Assembly (NCBI GenBank): GCA_050875145.1
Contig: JBNMLH010000002.1
Location: 124,001-188,000 of the forward strand
From: CAG-411 sp050875145
Lineage (GTDB): Bacteria > Bacillota > Clostridia > Lachnospirales > Lachnospiraceae
Reading direction: 5' to 3'
Length of the DNA: 64,000 nucleotides
Positions 18,683 to 27,481 of this stretch are shown in pieces (positions within the stretch are counted from its first letter, which is position 1; each line of letters begins with the position of its first letter). The notes below the pieces were generated by a model. The model was not told the DNA's origin. It searched no databases and was given only the letters and a program-made list of their open reading frames with translations. Position numbers and translations under genes: made by a program.

Positions 18683-19642
18683 ATGGAAAGCATGATAAGT
18701 ATCATAATACCGGTTTATAAAGTAGAACAATATGTAGAACGTTGCATAAAGTGCATACAGGCACAGACGTACACAAACTGGGAGGCAATTTTTGTAGATG
18801 ATGGATCGCCGGATAAAAGTGGAGAAATTTGCGAGCAGTATGCGAAAGAAGATAGCAGAATCAGAGTCGTGCATAAAAAAAATGCAGGCGTAGCAGCGGC
18901 AAGAAATACAGGAATAATTAGTGCCAAAGGAGAGTTCATAGCGTTTATAGATAGCGATGATTATGCACATCCACAGTATTTGGAGAGTTTAATGAATTTG
19001 CATAAAAGGTATGATGCGGATTTGGTAATTGTGGGATATGAGTTGTCTTATGGAAGTGATATAGGAGATGGAAAGCCACAGGGAGAAGCTGAGTTAATGG
19101 ATAGTGCAAGTGCTATTGAAAAAATCATTGAAAATCAACAGTTTTGTAGTCCATGGTCTAAGTTATATAAGAAAAAGTTGTTTGACAAGATTAGATATCC
19201 GGAGGGTGCAATTTATGAGGATTTAATGACTGCATTTGAAATTTTTCAGGCAGCAGATACCATTGTGTATCAGAATATTCCATTATATTATTATTTTCAA
19301 GTATCAGAAAGTATTACAAGAAGTGAGTTTCACTATGGAAAGTTGGATGAAGCAACTGCTTTAAAAAAGCAGTATGAATTTATTGAGCATAATTTTCCAA
19401 GTTTGGCAAAACAGGCAAAATACAAGTATTTATATAATGTGTATGGACATATCTTATGCTTGGTAAAGGCGGAAGATGCATATGGAAAACAAAAGTATGA
19501 GGAATTTTGTAAGGAATTCAATGAAAATATAGCTTTTTTTAAGCAATATGGTAACTTAGATAAAAAACAGAGATTTCGTTGTGGAATGATAAAACATCCA
19601 AAACTATATCACATGTTATATAAATTGACAAAAAAAGTTTAA
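18683..19642 (+). CDS. GT2-family glycosyltransferase
   Basis: 319 aa. Seen: M-I-S-I-I-I-P-V-Y-K-V-E, V-D-D-G-S-P-D-K, F-I-D-S-D-D-Y, P-W-S-K-L-Y-K and Y-E-D-L-M-T. These fit a repeat-unit transferase at the cytoplasmic membrane face. A 78-base gap separates it from the previous gene, with no terminator visible. The RBS AAAGGAAA lies before the ATG. It stops one base before the open frame of the pyruvyl transferase gene, which implies co-translation. Confidence 0.88.
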   Translation: MESMISIIIPVYKVEQYVERCIKCIQAQTYTNWEAIFVDDGSPDKSGEICEQYAKEDSRIRVVHKKNAGVAAARNTGIISAKGEFIAFIDSDDYAHPQYLESLMNLHKRYDADLVIVGYELSYGSDIGDGKPQGEAELMDSASAIEKIIENQQFCSPWSKLYKKKLFDKIRYPEGAIYEDLMTAFEIFQAADTIVYQNIPLYYYFQVSESITRSEFHYGKLDEATALKKQYEFIEHNFPSLAKQAKYKYLYNVYGHILCLVKAEDAYGKQKYEEFCKEFNENIAFFKQYGNLDKKQRFRCGMIKHPKLYHMLYKLTKKV

Positions 19643-19655
19643 TTTGGAGGAAAGT

Positions 19656-20771
19656 ATGAAGGTTGGAATAATTTCAATGCAGCGAATTATAAATTATGGT
19701 TCGTATCTGCAAGCGTATTCATTAAAAAAAACAATTGAGCAACTAGGGCATGAAGTAGAATTTGTAGATTATACAGTGGAGCCACCGATTGTTTCAAGCC
19801 AAGAGGTTTATGAGCCAATAAAAAGGAAAAATATTGTTCAAAAGGCAGTAAATTATATATGGGAACATCGAAGTGCAAAGAGCAGAAAAGTACGAAAGTA
19901 TAATCGATATTTGATGGAATTGGGAAAAGACTTTAGAACAAAGTATTTTTTGGAATTAGGAATAACAGAAGAGAGAAATTGTCGTGCGAAGGAAGATGTT
20001 ATTGTAATTGGTAGTGATGAAGTATTTAATTGTTTGCAGACAAATCCAGACGTAGGATATTCCAAAGAATTGTTTGGAAAGAATGCAAATGCAGAAAAAG
20101 TAATCAGTTATGCAGCTTCCTTTGGAACTACCACTGTGGATGGCTTAGAACAGTATGGCATCAAGGATGAAGTAGCGGAAATGTTGAAAAAAATGGATGC
20201 TATTTCTGTTAGAGATAAAAACTCAATAAAAGTAATTGAGCAGTTGGTTGATATAGAACCTGAATACCATGTAGATCCAGTCTTTTTATGTTCATATGAA
20301 GGAAAGATACCAGTCAGTGTACCAATGCGTGACTATATTATCGTATATGGATATAAAGACCGTATTACTGAGGAAGAAGCAAAGGTGATAAACCGATTTG
20401 CTGAAAAGGAAGGAAAAAAGATTATTACAATTGGACAGAAACAAAGATTGGAGTGGGAACACATACAACCATCTCCTTTTGAGGTGTTAGCATACTTCCA
20501 ACATGCGGATTATATTATTACAGATACGTTTCATGGCTCTGTATTTTCGATTAAATACGGGAAAAAATTTGCAACGATTATAAGGGATGCAAATGTTCAG
20601 AAATTGACTGATTTATTAGAACGTTTTAGCTTGAGTGATAGAATTGTAAAAAAAATACAGGATTTAGAAAGTGTTTTGAAAAAAGACATAGACGTAATAT
20701 CTGTACAGAAAAAAATTGAGCAAGAAGTTGAAAAGAGTAAGCTATATTTAGAAAAATTTATAAAAAAATAA
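19656..20771 (+). CDS. Polysaccharide pyruvyl transferase family protein (copy 2)
   Basis: About 371 aa. Starts M-K-V-G-I-I-S-M-Q-R-I-I-N-Y-G-S-Y-L-Q, with I-G-S-D-E-V-F-N in the middle and I-T-D-T-F-H-G-S-V-F-S-I in the C-terminal half, the family's conserved block. TTG 19644 is in frame but lies before the RBS TTGGAGG; ATG 19656 fits. It is divergent from copy 1 at 3,604, so each may modify a different sugar. The next gene encodes an Fe-S protein often found beside such transferases, which hints at joint action, though the chemistry of the pair is not established. Confidence 0.85.
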   Translation: MKVGIISMQRIINYGSYLQAYSLKKTIEQLGHEVEFVDYTVEPPIVSSQEVYEPIKRKNIVQKAVNYIWEHRSAKSRKVRKYNRYLMELGKDFRTKYFLELGITEERNCRAKEDVIVIGSDEVFNCLQTNPDVGYSKELFGKNANAEKVISYAASFGTTTVDGLEQYGIKDEVAEMLKKMDAISVRDKNSIKVIEQLVDIEPEYHVDPVFLCSYEGKIPVSVPMRDYIIVYGYKDRITEEEAKVINRFAEKEGKKIITIGQKQRLEWEHIQPSPFEVLAYFQHADYIITDTFHGSVFSIKYGKKFATIIRDANVQKLTDLLERFSLSDRIVKKIQDLESVLKKDIDVISVQKKIEQEVEKSKLYLEKFIKK

Positions 20772-20846
20772 TTTTATAGGTATAAACTTAAACGAAAGTG
20801 TGAATCTGTATTTTTTAAATTTTGCAAAGGTAAAAGGAGAGAAAAG

Positions 20847-22010
20847 TTGGAAATCTGTAAATTACAGCAATGTACAGGATGTTTTGCCTGCAAAGCAATC
20901 TGTCCAAAGAATGCTATAAAAATAAAGTTGGATAGATATGGAAGTACGTTTCCAAAGATTGACACAGAAAAATGTGTTAAATGTAATCTTTGCAAAAAGG
21001 TATGTCCAAATCAGATAGAAAAGAAATTTACATATCCTAAAAAATGTTTTGCAGCTTGGAGTTTAAATAAAGAGGACAGGGCATCTTGTGCTTCTGGTGG
21101 AATTGCAACTGGTTTGGGGCGTTACATTATTGAGCGAGGTGGAGTAGTATTTGGAGCCTCTTTTTTGGATGATAAGGAGTTAGAACTTGCATTTTCTAAA
21201 GCGGATGATATGGAAGGTTTAGAAAAGTTTAAGACATCCAAATATGTACAGGCAGATACTTCGCAAGTATATGAAAAAGTAAAACAGGAACTTTTGCAGG
21301 ATCGACAGGTTCTTTTTATCGGAACTCCATGTCAAGTGGCAGGGTTGCAGGGCTATTTACAGAAGCCATATGAAAAAATTCTGACGGTAGATATTATCTG
21401 TCATGGAGTGAATCCAATGCAATACTTAAAGCAGCATGCAAAGACAGTATGTAAAGGAAAACAGGTGTCGTATCCTACCTTTAGAGGCGTGAAAGATTAT
21501 GCCATGCGTTTTTTTGATAAAAAGGATGAATTAATCTATGAAAAGGATGCTTATGAGGATTACTATTTTCGTGCTTTTCTATGTAGTATTATGTGCAGAG
21601 AAAATTGTTATATCTGTCCGTATGCAAGAACAGAGAGAATATCCGATTTAACAATTGGAGATTTTTGGGGATTGGATAAGCAGACATTAAAAGAACGCTA
21701 TAATGGAAAGGTTTCCGTAATATTGAAAAATACGGAAAAAGGAGAAAAAATTTTATCTGCATGTGCAGAACGACTTTACATGGAAGAGCGTAGTGTAGAA
21801 GAGGCACTAAAAGAAAATGAGCAACTAAGAAAGCCTGCGTCAAAGTATAAAGACAGAGAAATTTTTTTAAAATATTATCCACAATTGGGATTTGATGGAG
21901 CGATGAAGAAAACCTGTCTCAAAAGAGAGATAATGCAGTTAAAGTATAAAAAAACGAAACGAAAAGTAAAGCGTTGTCTGAAAAAAATAATAGGCAAACA
22001 GGATAGATAA
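20847..22010 (+). CDS. Fe-S protein, coenzyme F420 hydrogenase/dehydrogenase beta-subunit-like
   Basis: 387 aa. Two ferredoxin-type 4Fe-4S motifs open the protein: C9, C12, C15, C19 and C43, C46, C49, C53. The FrhB-like part follows, with F-I-G-T-P-C-Q-V-A-G-L, D-I-I-C-H-G-V and C-Y-I-C-P-Y-A...D-L-T-I-G-D-F-W-G, which carries further Cys ligands. Clostridia lack F420 pathways in general, so a flavin or other redox partner is likely. In polysaccharide loci this family recurs next to pyruvyl transferases, as it does here. The start is TTG, supported by AAGGAGAG eight bases upstream. The reaction is unknown. Confidence 0.82.
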   Translation: MEICKLQQCTGCFACKAICPKNAIKIKLDRYGSTFPKIDTEKCVKCNLCKKVCPNQIEKKFTYPKKCFAAWSLNKEDRASCASGGIATGLGRYIIERGGVVFGASFLDDKELELAFSKADDMEGLEKFKTSKYVQADTSQVYEKVKQELLQDRQVLFIGTPCQVAGLQGYLQKPYEKILTVDIICHGVNPMQYLKQHAKTVCKGKQVSYPTFRGVKDYAMRFFDKKDELIYEKDAYEDYYFRAFLCSIMCRENCYICPYARTERISDLTIGDFWGLDKQTLKERYNGKVSVILKNTEKGEKILSACAERLYMEERSVEEALKENEQLRKPASKYKDREIFLKYYPQLGFDGAMKKTCLKREIMQLKYKKTKRKVKRCLKKIIGKQDR

Positions 22011-22026
22011 GATAGAGGTGTCATAG

Positions 22027-23028
22027 ATGAATGTAAATATACTCAGTAAATACCGTTCTCAACTGATGGGCATTGCAATATTGCTGGTTGCATTGTTTCA
22101 TAGTAATATTGTCAGGACAAATAATGCGTTGGATTATATTTGTTTTACCGGGGATATAGGAGTAGATATATTCTTTTTTCTCTCTGGTTTTGGAATGTTT
22201 TACGCTTATTTGAAAAAGCCTACATTAAAGGAGTTTTACTGGAAACGTTTTGCAAGAATTGTGCCTGTTTGGTTTTTGGTGAATTTATATATTCAACTGG
22301 ATAATGTGGGATTTCAGTTTCATCGTATAAACTTGTTGGAATTTTTCAAGCAAATGACAGGACTAAGTTTTTGGATGGATGGAAATTTATATTTTTGGTA
22401 TATTCCGGCACAGTTGGCATTCTATTTTATCACACCATTGTTTATGTACTTTTATACTAAAAATAAAAAGAAAGCTTATTTTGCATTTGGAACTACATGG
22501 ATTTTTCTGTTACTCGTAAGTATATTGGTGCATGATGCCAAATATTTTATCTTTCTATTTCGTTGGCCAGTGTACTTTTTGGGAATTGGAATAGGTGAAT
22601 TAAGCTATAAACAGAAAAGTATTTCCAAAAGACAGATTGCAGCACTTATGTTCCTTATGCTGGCAGGATTTTTGCTGGTAGATTTTATCAGAAAAAATAA
22701 TGGACATGGCATTATAAGATATGATTATAAATATTTAGCCTATATATTTATTGTATTTCCATTTGCTATGGTGTTGTCGTGGATTTTTTCAAAAATCAAA
22801 TATGGAAGGTTCACTATGGGATTTTTAGGTGGTATTACATTGGAAATATACTTATTACATGAGTACATACTTAGAAAGATTTGTGTTGTAGTAGAAAAGA
22901 TACCATTTGATTCATTTGGAATTATTTTTAATATATTGGTATTTATTGTTGCAGTTGGCATTTCGTGGTTGTTGCATTATTGTATTGACCTTCTAATAAA
23001 GAAAATTAGAAGGAAAAGTGAAGGATAG
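22027..23028 (+). CDS. Acyltransferase-3 family membrane protein (3 of 5)
   Basis: 333 aa, about ten helices. N-terminal L-M-G-I-A-I-L-L-V-A-L-F-H-S-N carries the expected His, followed by G-V-D-I-F-F-F-L-S-G-F-G and F-Y-W-K-R-F-A-R-I-V-P-V-W, typical of the family, and T-L-E-I-Y-L-L-H-E-Y near the end. It probably O-acylates the polysaccharide or a precursor at the membrane. An AGAGGTG site precedes the ATG. It is the last gene before a 143-base gap, after which the membrane glycosyltransferase block begins. Confidence 0.85.
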   Translation: MNVNILSKYRSQLMGIAILLVALFHSNIVRTNNALDYICFTGDIGVDIFFFLSGFGMFYAYLKKPTLKEFYWKRFARIVPVWFLVNLYIQLDNVGFQFHRINLLEFFKQMTGLSFWMDGNLYFWYIPAQLAFYFITPLFMYFYTKNKKKAYFAFGTTWIFLLLVSILVHDAKYFIFLFRWPVYFLGIGIGELSYKQKSISKRQIAALMFLMLAGFLLVDFIRKNNGHGIIRYDYKYLAYIFIVFPFAMVLSWIFSKIKYGRFTMGFLGGITLEIYLLHEYILRKICVVVEKIPFDSFGIIFNILVFIVAVGISWLLHYCIDLLIKKIRRKSEG

Positions 23029-23171
23029 TATGATAGCAATAAAAAAGAGTGATAGAATATTAGAAAAATAATAATTACTTTACGAAATAGTTACAAAGCT
23101 GTAGTTGCTCGAAAAAAGCGAGGAATTACTGTGATAAAAGCTGTGTGTGAAATGTCAGTTAGGAGGAGAAG

Positions 23172-24713
23172 ATGGATACAAAAAACAGTAAGATGCAATA
23201 TAGTATTGTAATCGTCATAATAATGCTACTTTCGGCGGGATTTGTATATTATTTTTCGGGTACAACTTCGCCTGTTATTCCAGACTATTATGGAGATGAT
23301 TCTGCTGTGTTTCAAGTAGTTGGAAAAGCATGGTCAAATGGAAGAGTTCCATATATACAAACCTTTGATCATAAGGGACCGTTTATTTTTTTTGTGGAGG
23401 CATTAGGATATTTGATTGGAAAATATGGTGTACTCCTGATGCAATGGATTTTTATGTGTGTCAATTTTTTGGGAATATTTAAGATTGGGCGGTTGTTTTT
23501 ACGATATAGTAGTGCAGTAATTGCTACAGTTGTTTCCTTTCTTATTCTCATTCCAAGTTATAGTTTTGGAAATTATACAGAGGAGTATAGTTTGCTATTT
23601 ATAACATTTTCAATCTACTTGGGAGTAAAATATCTTTTACAGTTGAACTGGAATAAAAAAGAAACTTTGTTTCATCCATGGAAGTATGCAGTTTGGTATG
23701 GAATTGCTTTTACTGTAATACTATTTATGAGAGTAACAAGTGCGATTGCAATTGCGTGTTTAGTATTTGTTGTTTTGTGTATTTTGCTTCGCTTTGGCAT
23801 ATGGAAAAATTTATTAGAGAATATAGGTGGATTTTTATTTGGAGTGTCAATTGTTTTCGTACCATTTTCAGTGTATTTCTTTGTAAATGGTGCATGGTAT
23901 GATATGATTTATGGTACGATTATTCATAATATTATGTATGCATCAAAGTCATCCATTTTTACGCAAATGGGTGCACCATGGAGAAGCGTGTTAATTGCGT
24001 TATTTACGACTGCAGTATTATTTGTTGTTTCAATTTTATATTGGATTTATGAAAGACGAAATAATTGGATACTTGGTGCTTATGGAACGTTTGTATCTAT
24101 TGTTACGATGGGATTATTTTTTAGCATAAATCGGTACTTACATTATTATCTGATTTCAGTACCTTATTTTGTGTTAGCGTTAGGAATGACAGCAAAAATG
24201 AGGGAATGTGTGAAAGATAAGATTTATAAAAAAATCTTACTATATTGCTGTTATTTGCTATTGATTGTGCAGGTTGCTTTAGGGATTGAGCGAGGAAAAA
24301 GGCAAGAGTATAGCAATGAGATTTTCAGGGGTTATGCAAAGTCGTATAAATCTTGTGAAGAACAGCTTATGGCACATATCCCTGCAAATGAAAAGAATGA
24401 TTTTCTCGCATTTGGTTCTAATGCATTATCGCAGTGGTACTTACTGGCGAATGTTGATCCAAGTTATAGATTTTGCTTTGTACAAAGCTGGATGGCAAGT
24501 TGCAGTGATAAGTTAAAAATGGAAATCTCTGAATATTTAAATGATAAACCTGCAAAATGGATTGTTGTAGATGTGGATTATGATACCGAAGAGATAGCAA
24601 CAGAATATTGTCCTGAATTTGCCCATATCATACAAAAACGCTATGAGTTGATAGATACGGAAAAGATGCAGGATAACCGTGTTTGTTTTCAATTGTATCA
24701 GTTAGTAGAGTAG
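23172..24713 (+). CDS. GT-C-type membrane glycosyltransferase (GT39/PMT-like)
   Basis: 513 aa with 10-12 membrane helices. The first outer loop has Y-Y-G-D-D-S-A-V-F (D42, D43) and F-D-H-K-G-P (D66 to P70). The acidic pair in loop 1 plus the DHKGP sequence is typical of Firmicutes and Actinobacteria proteins in the PMT/ArnT-like GT-C group, which use polyprenyl-phosphate sugars on the outer face of the membrane. The C-terminal 110 residues form a soluble outer domain. The next gene makes a polyprenyl-phosphate sugar, so donor and user are adjacent. RBS TAGGAGGAG. Confidence 0.72.
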   Translation: MDTKNSKMQYSIVIVIIMLLSAGFVYYFSGTTSPVIPDYYGDDSAVFQVVGKAWSNGRVPYIQTFDHKGPFIFFVEALGYLIGKYGVLLMQWIFMCVNFLGIFKIGRLFLRYSSAVIATVVSFLILIPSYSFGNYTEEYSLLFITFSIYLGVKYLLQLNWNKKETLFHPWKYAVWYGIAFTVILFMRVTSAIAIACLVFVVLCILLRFGIWKNLLENIGGFLFGVSIVFVPFSVYFFVNGAWYDMIYGTIIHNIMYASKSSIFTQMGAPWRSVLIALFTTAVLFVVSILYWIYERRNNWILGAYGTFVSIVTMGLFFSINRYLHYYLISVPYFVLALGMTAKMRECVKDKIYKKILLYCCYLLLIVQVALGIERGKRQEYSNEIFRGYAKSYKSCEEQLMAHIPANEKNDFLAFGSNALSQWYLLANVDPSYRFCFVQSWMASCSDKLKMEISEYLNDKPAKWIVVDVDYDTEEIATEYCPEFAHIIQKRYELIDTEKMQDNRVCFQLYQLVE

Positions 24714-24773
24714 AAGAATAATGATATAAAAAATAAACAATAAACATAAGAAAAGTGAAAAAGGAGTGAGTAT

Positions 24774-25718
24774 ATGAAAAAGTGTTCTGTAGTAGTACCT
24801 TGTTATAATGAAGAGGAAACTATACCAATTTTTTATGAGGAAATGCAAAAATATATTCCTAATATGCCAGAGTTAGAGTTTGAATTTATTTTTGTAGATG
24901 ATGGAAGTAAAGATTCGTCTTTACGAGAAATGAAGACACTTGCAGAGAAAGATAAAAGGGTAAAGTACATATCTTTTTCAAGAAACTTTGGAAAAGAGGC
25001 TGGTCTGTTTGCTGGACTGGAGGCAACAACTGGTGATTATATTGTAACTATGGATGTAGATTTACAGGATCCACCTTATTTATTGGAGAAAATGTATCAG
25101 GCAGTTGCAGAAGAAGGGTATGATTGTGCAGCAACTAGACGGACAAATCGAAAGGGCGAGGCGAGAATACGATCCTGGTTTGCAAAAAAGTTCTATCAAA
25201 TTATAAATAAGATTTCAAATGCAGATATTGTAGATGGGGCAAGAGATTATCGCTTTATGACCAGACAAATGGTTGATTCTATTTTATCTATGCGAGAATA
25301 TAATCGTTTCACAAAAGGAATTTTTGGATGGATTGGATTTAAGACAAAATGGATACCGTTTGAAAATGTAGAGCGGTCAGCAGGAACTACGAAATGGTCA
25401 TTTTGGAAATTGACCTTATATGCGTTGGAAGGTATTGTTGCTTTTTCTACAACACCATTATGGATATCTTCTTTATTAGGAATATTCTGTTGTTTTGTTT
25501 CACTACTTGTACTGGCATTTATCATTATCCGTGCATTGATGTATGGAGATCCTGTTGCTGGTTGGCCATCTATGATTTCAGTGATTATTTTTATTGGCGG
25601 GCTTCAATTGTTTTGTATGGGAATTTTAGGAATGTATGTTTCAAAACTTTATTTAGAGGCAAAAAAGAGACCGATTTATATTACAAGAGAAACCAATATC
25701 AATACAAAGGAAGATTAG
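24774..25718 (+). CDS. GtrB/DPM1-like polyprenyl-phosphate sugar synthase (copy 1)
   Basis: 314 aa. GT2 catalytic domain V-V-V-P-C-Y-N-E-E-E-T, V-D-D-G-S-K-D-S, S-R-N-F-G-K-E-A and M-D-V-D-L-Q-D-P-P, then two C-terminal membrane helices. This is the standard layout of bactoprenol-phosphate glucosyl- or mannosyltransferases (GtrB, DPM1 type). It should load a sugar from UDP or GDP onto undecaprenyl phosphate, for use by the GT-C membrane proteins on either side. RBS AAAAGGAG before ATG. The identity of the sugar is not visible. A second family member lies at 44,184. Confidence 0.9.
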   Translation: MKKCSVVVPCYNEEETIPIFYEEMQKYIPNMPELEFEFIFVDDGSKDSSLREMKTLAEKDKRVKYISFSRNFGKEAGLFAGLEATTGDYIVTMDVDLQDPPYLLEKMYQAVAEEGYDCAATRRTNRKGEARIRSWFAKKFYQIINKISNADIVDGARDYRFMTRQMVDSILSMREYNRFTKGIFGWIGFKTKWIPFENVERSAGTTKWSFWKLTLYALEGIVAFSTTPLWISSLLGIFCCFVSLLVLAFIIIRALMYGDPVAGWPSMISVIIFIGGLQLFCMGILGMYVSKLYLEAKKRPIYITRETNINTKED

Positions 25719-25731
25719 GAGTGTTTAATGT

Positions 25732-27426
25732 ATGAAAGCCGGAAAAGAAAATAAAAAATGGGCAGCTTTGCTGTCAGTTGGTGCAACGCTGCTTTTATTA
25801 TTAATATGTATAATTGGAATTCCATTTATGTATCAGGTATGTGATGATAAATATTTGATGCAATTTGCATCAGGGCAGTATTTGGGAAGACCTAGTGACT
25901 ATATGATACATATACGTTTTCCAATTAGTTATTTATATTCTTTTTTCTATAAGATATATGATGGAGTTGATTGGTATGGAACGATTATGATTGGAATGCA
26001 ATTGCTCTGTTTAACATTACTTGTCTATAAAATATTAAAGAAAATTGAATCCCAAAAAGCAAAAATAGCTATAGTAGTTCTTGTATATGGGATTGTGCTT
26101 TCTATGTGGATTACAGAGATTGTAAGTATTACTTATACTACATCAGCGGCTTTTTTAGGAGTGACAGCAATTGTATGGTATGCGATATCAGATAGAAAAT
26201 GGAAGGACTATTTATTTTGCATTCTTCTTATGTTGATTTGCTATAATATTCGTTACGAAACATTTTATATGGTGGCACCATTTGCAGCCGTTTTATGGTT
26301 ATATGATTTTATTATGCAGAAAAAGAAACTAGCACCGATTTTATTTGTGCTTGGACTGGGAGTTGGATTATTGGCAGTTATTTTGTTTGACAATCATATG
26401 TATGGCTCTGCGGATTGGAAGCATTTATTTGCCTATAATGAAAAACGTATCTTATTGTATGACTATTATCATGATGATTTACTGGATTATAATAAATATG
26501 AGGAACAATATAAAAAATTGGGTATGGATGAAACTAGTCGGGATATTATTGAGTCCTATGATGTAACGTTGGTTCCTGAATTGCAGGACCAGATACAGGA
26601 ATTAGTGGATGTGCATACAGAAAATCGTTCGATAGCAGTGAGATTAAAAGAAGATTTTCATAAAATTATATATAATGTTTTATTAGAAAATAAAATGGTG
26701 ACGTTACTTTCTGCTATTGTTTGGATAGTGACCTTTACACTACTGATTCGTTACAAAGATTGGATAAGAGTTCGCTTAGCTGCAAGCTTCGTTGGATTGC
26801 AGGTGCTGTTATGGTTATATCTGGGATTCCGCGGGCGCATTATGACTAGAGTTTCTAGAAGTATGATGTTTTTATTTACTATAATGGCATTGCTTTGTAT
26901 ATACTTTTTTTGGCAGGATAGAAAAGAAGAAATTAATTGGAAGCACATTCCTAAGAGTTTGATTGCAATTTGTTGTGTAGTTCTGGTGGGAACATCTGGT
27001 GTAGCATATGCAAAGCAGAGAAATATAAATATAGATTCTTATGCCAGAACAAGTTATTATGATGTGGAGTCGTATTGTAATTCTCATGAAAATAATTTCT
27101 ATTTTGTAGATGTATTTTCTATTTCCAATTATGAAGGTGGATACCATTATAATTTCTTCAATAAAAATGAGTACGTGAATTTTGCCATGTTAGGAGACTG
27201 GATGGGGTATAGTCCGCTGTTTTGGCAGAAATTAAATGATAAAGGAATTACCAATATTCAAGATGCTATTTTTGAGGAGGACAATATATATGTAATTGCA
27301 AGTAGCGATCGGGATATGAGTTTTATAGAGAAGTTGAGAGATAATGTTACTTGTAAAGTGGTAGATACTATTCAGAGTTCAAAGGAAATTACATATAATG
27401 TGTATCAGTATCAGATAGCTGAGTGA
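25732..27426 (+). CDS. GT-C-like membrane protein, paralogue of the next gene (A)
   Basis: 564 aa with 10-12 helices. I do not recognise a named family. Seen: loop-1 acidic pair C-D-D-K (D38, D39) right after helix 1, then D-W-Y-G-T (also in the paralogue), a long soluble stretch near residues 230-320 with Y-D-Y-Y-H-D-D-L, and a C-terminal outer domain with N-N-F-Y-F-V-D-V-F-S. The same marks recur in the same order in the gene at 27,482, so the two arose by duplication. The acidic pair and the neighbouring polyprenyl-phosphate sugar synthase point to outer-face glycosyl transfer, an inference. Confidence 0.62.
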   Translation: MKAGKENKKWAALLSVGATLLLLLICIIGIPFMYQVCDDKYLMQFASGQYLGRPSDYMIHIRFPISYLYSFFYKIYDGVDWYGTIMIGMQLLCLTLLVYKILKKIESQKAKIAIVVLVYGIVLSMWITEIVSITYTTSAAFLGVTAIVWYAISDRKWKDYLFCILLMLICYNIRYETFYMVAPFAAVLWLYDFIMQKKKLAPILFVLGLGVGLLAVILFDNHMYGSADWKHLFAYNEKRILLYDYYHDDLLDYNKYEEQYKKLGMDETSRDIIESYDVTLVPELQDQIQELVDVHTENRSIAVRLKEDFHKIIYNVLLENKMVTLLSAIVWIVTFTLLIRYKDWIRVRLAASFVGLQVLLWLYLGFRGRIMTRVSRSMMFLFTIMALLCIYFFWQDRKEEINWKHIPKSLIAICCVVLVGTSGVAYAKQRNINIDSYARTSYYDVESYCNSHENNFYFVDVFSISNYEGGYHYNFFNKNEYVNFAMLGDWMGYSPLFWQKLNDKGITNIQDAIFEEDNIYVIASSDRDMSFIEKLRDNVTCKVVDTIQSSKEITYNVYQYQIAE

Positions 27427-27481
27427 TAAATAGATGTTGTAAAAAGAAGGATGATACAGGTTAAGAAATGAGGAGAATAAG

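Noticed and set aside
23029..23171. Small hairpin CTCG...CGAG in the gap before the membrane glycosyltransferase block, as a terminator
   Set aside because: The stem is four pairs with no T-run, so it is not a credible terminator. No clear promoter was found either.
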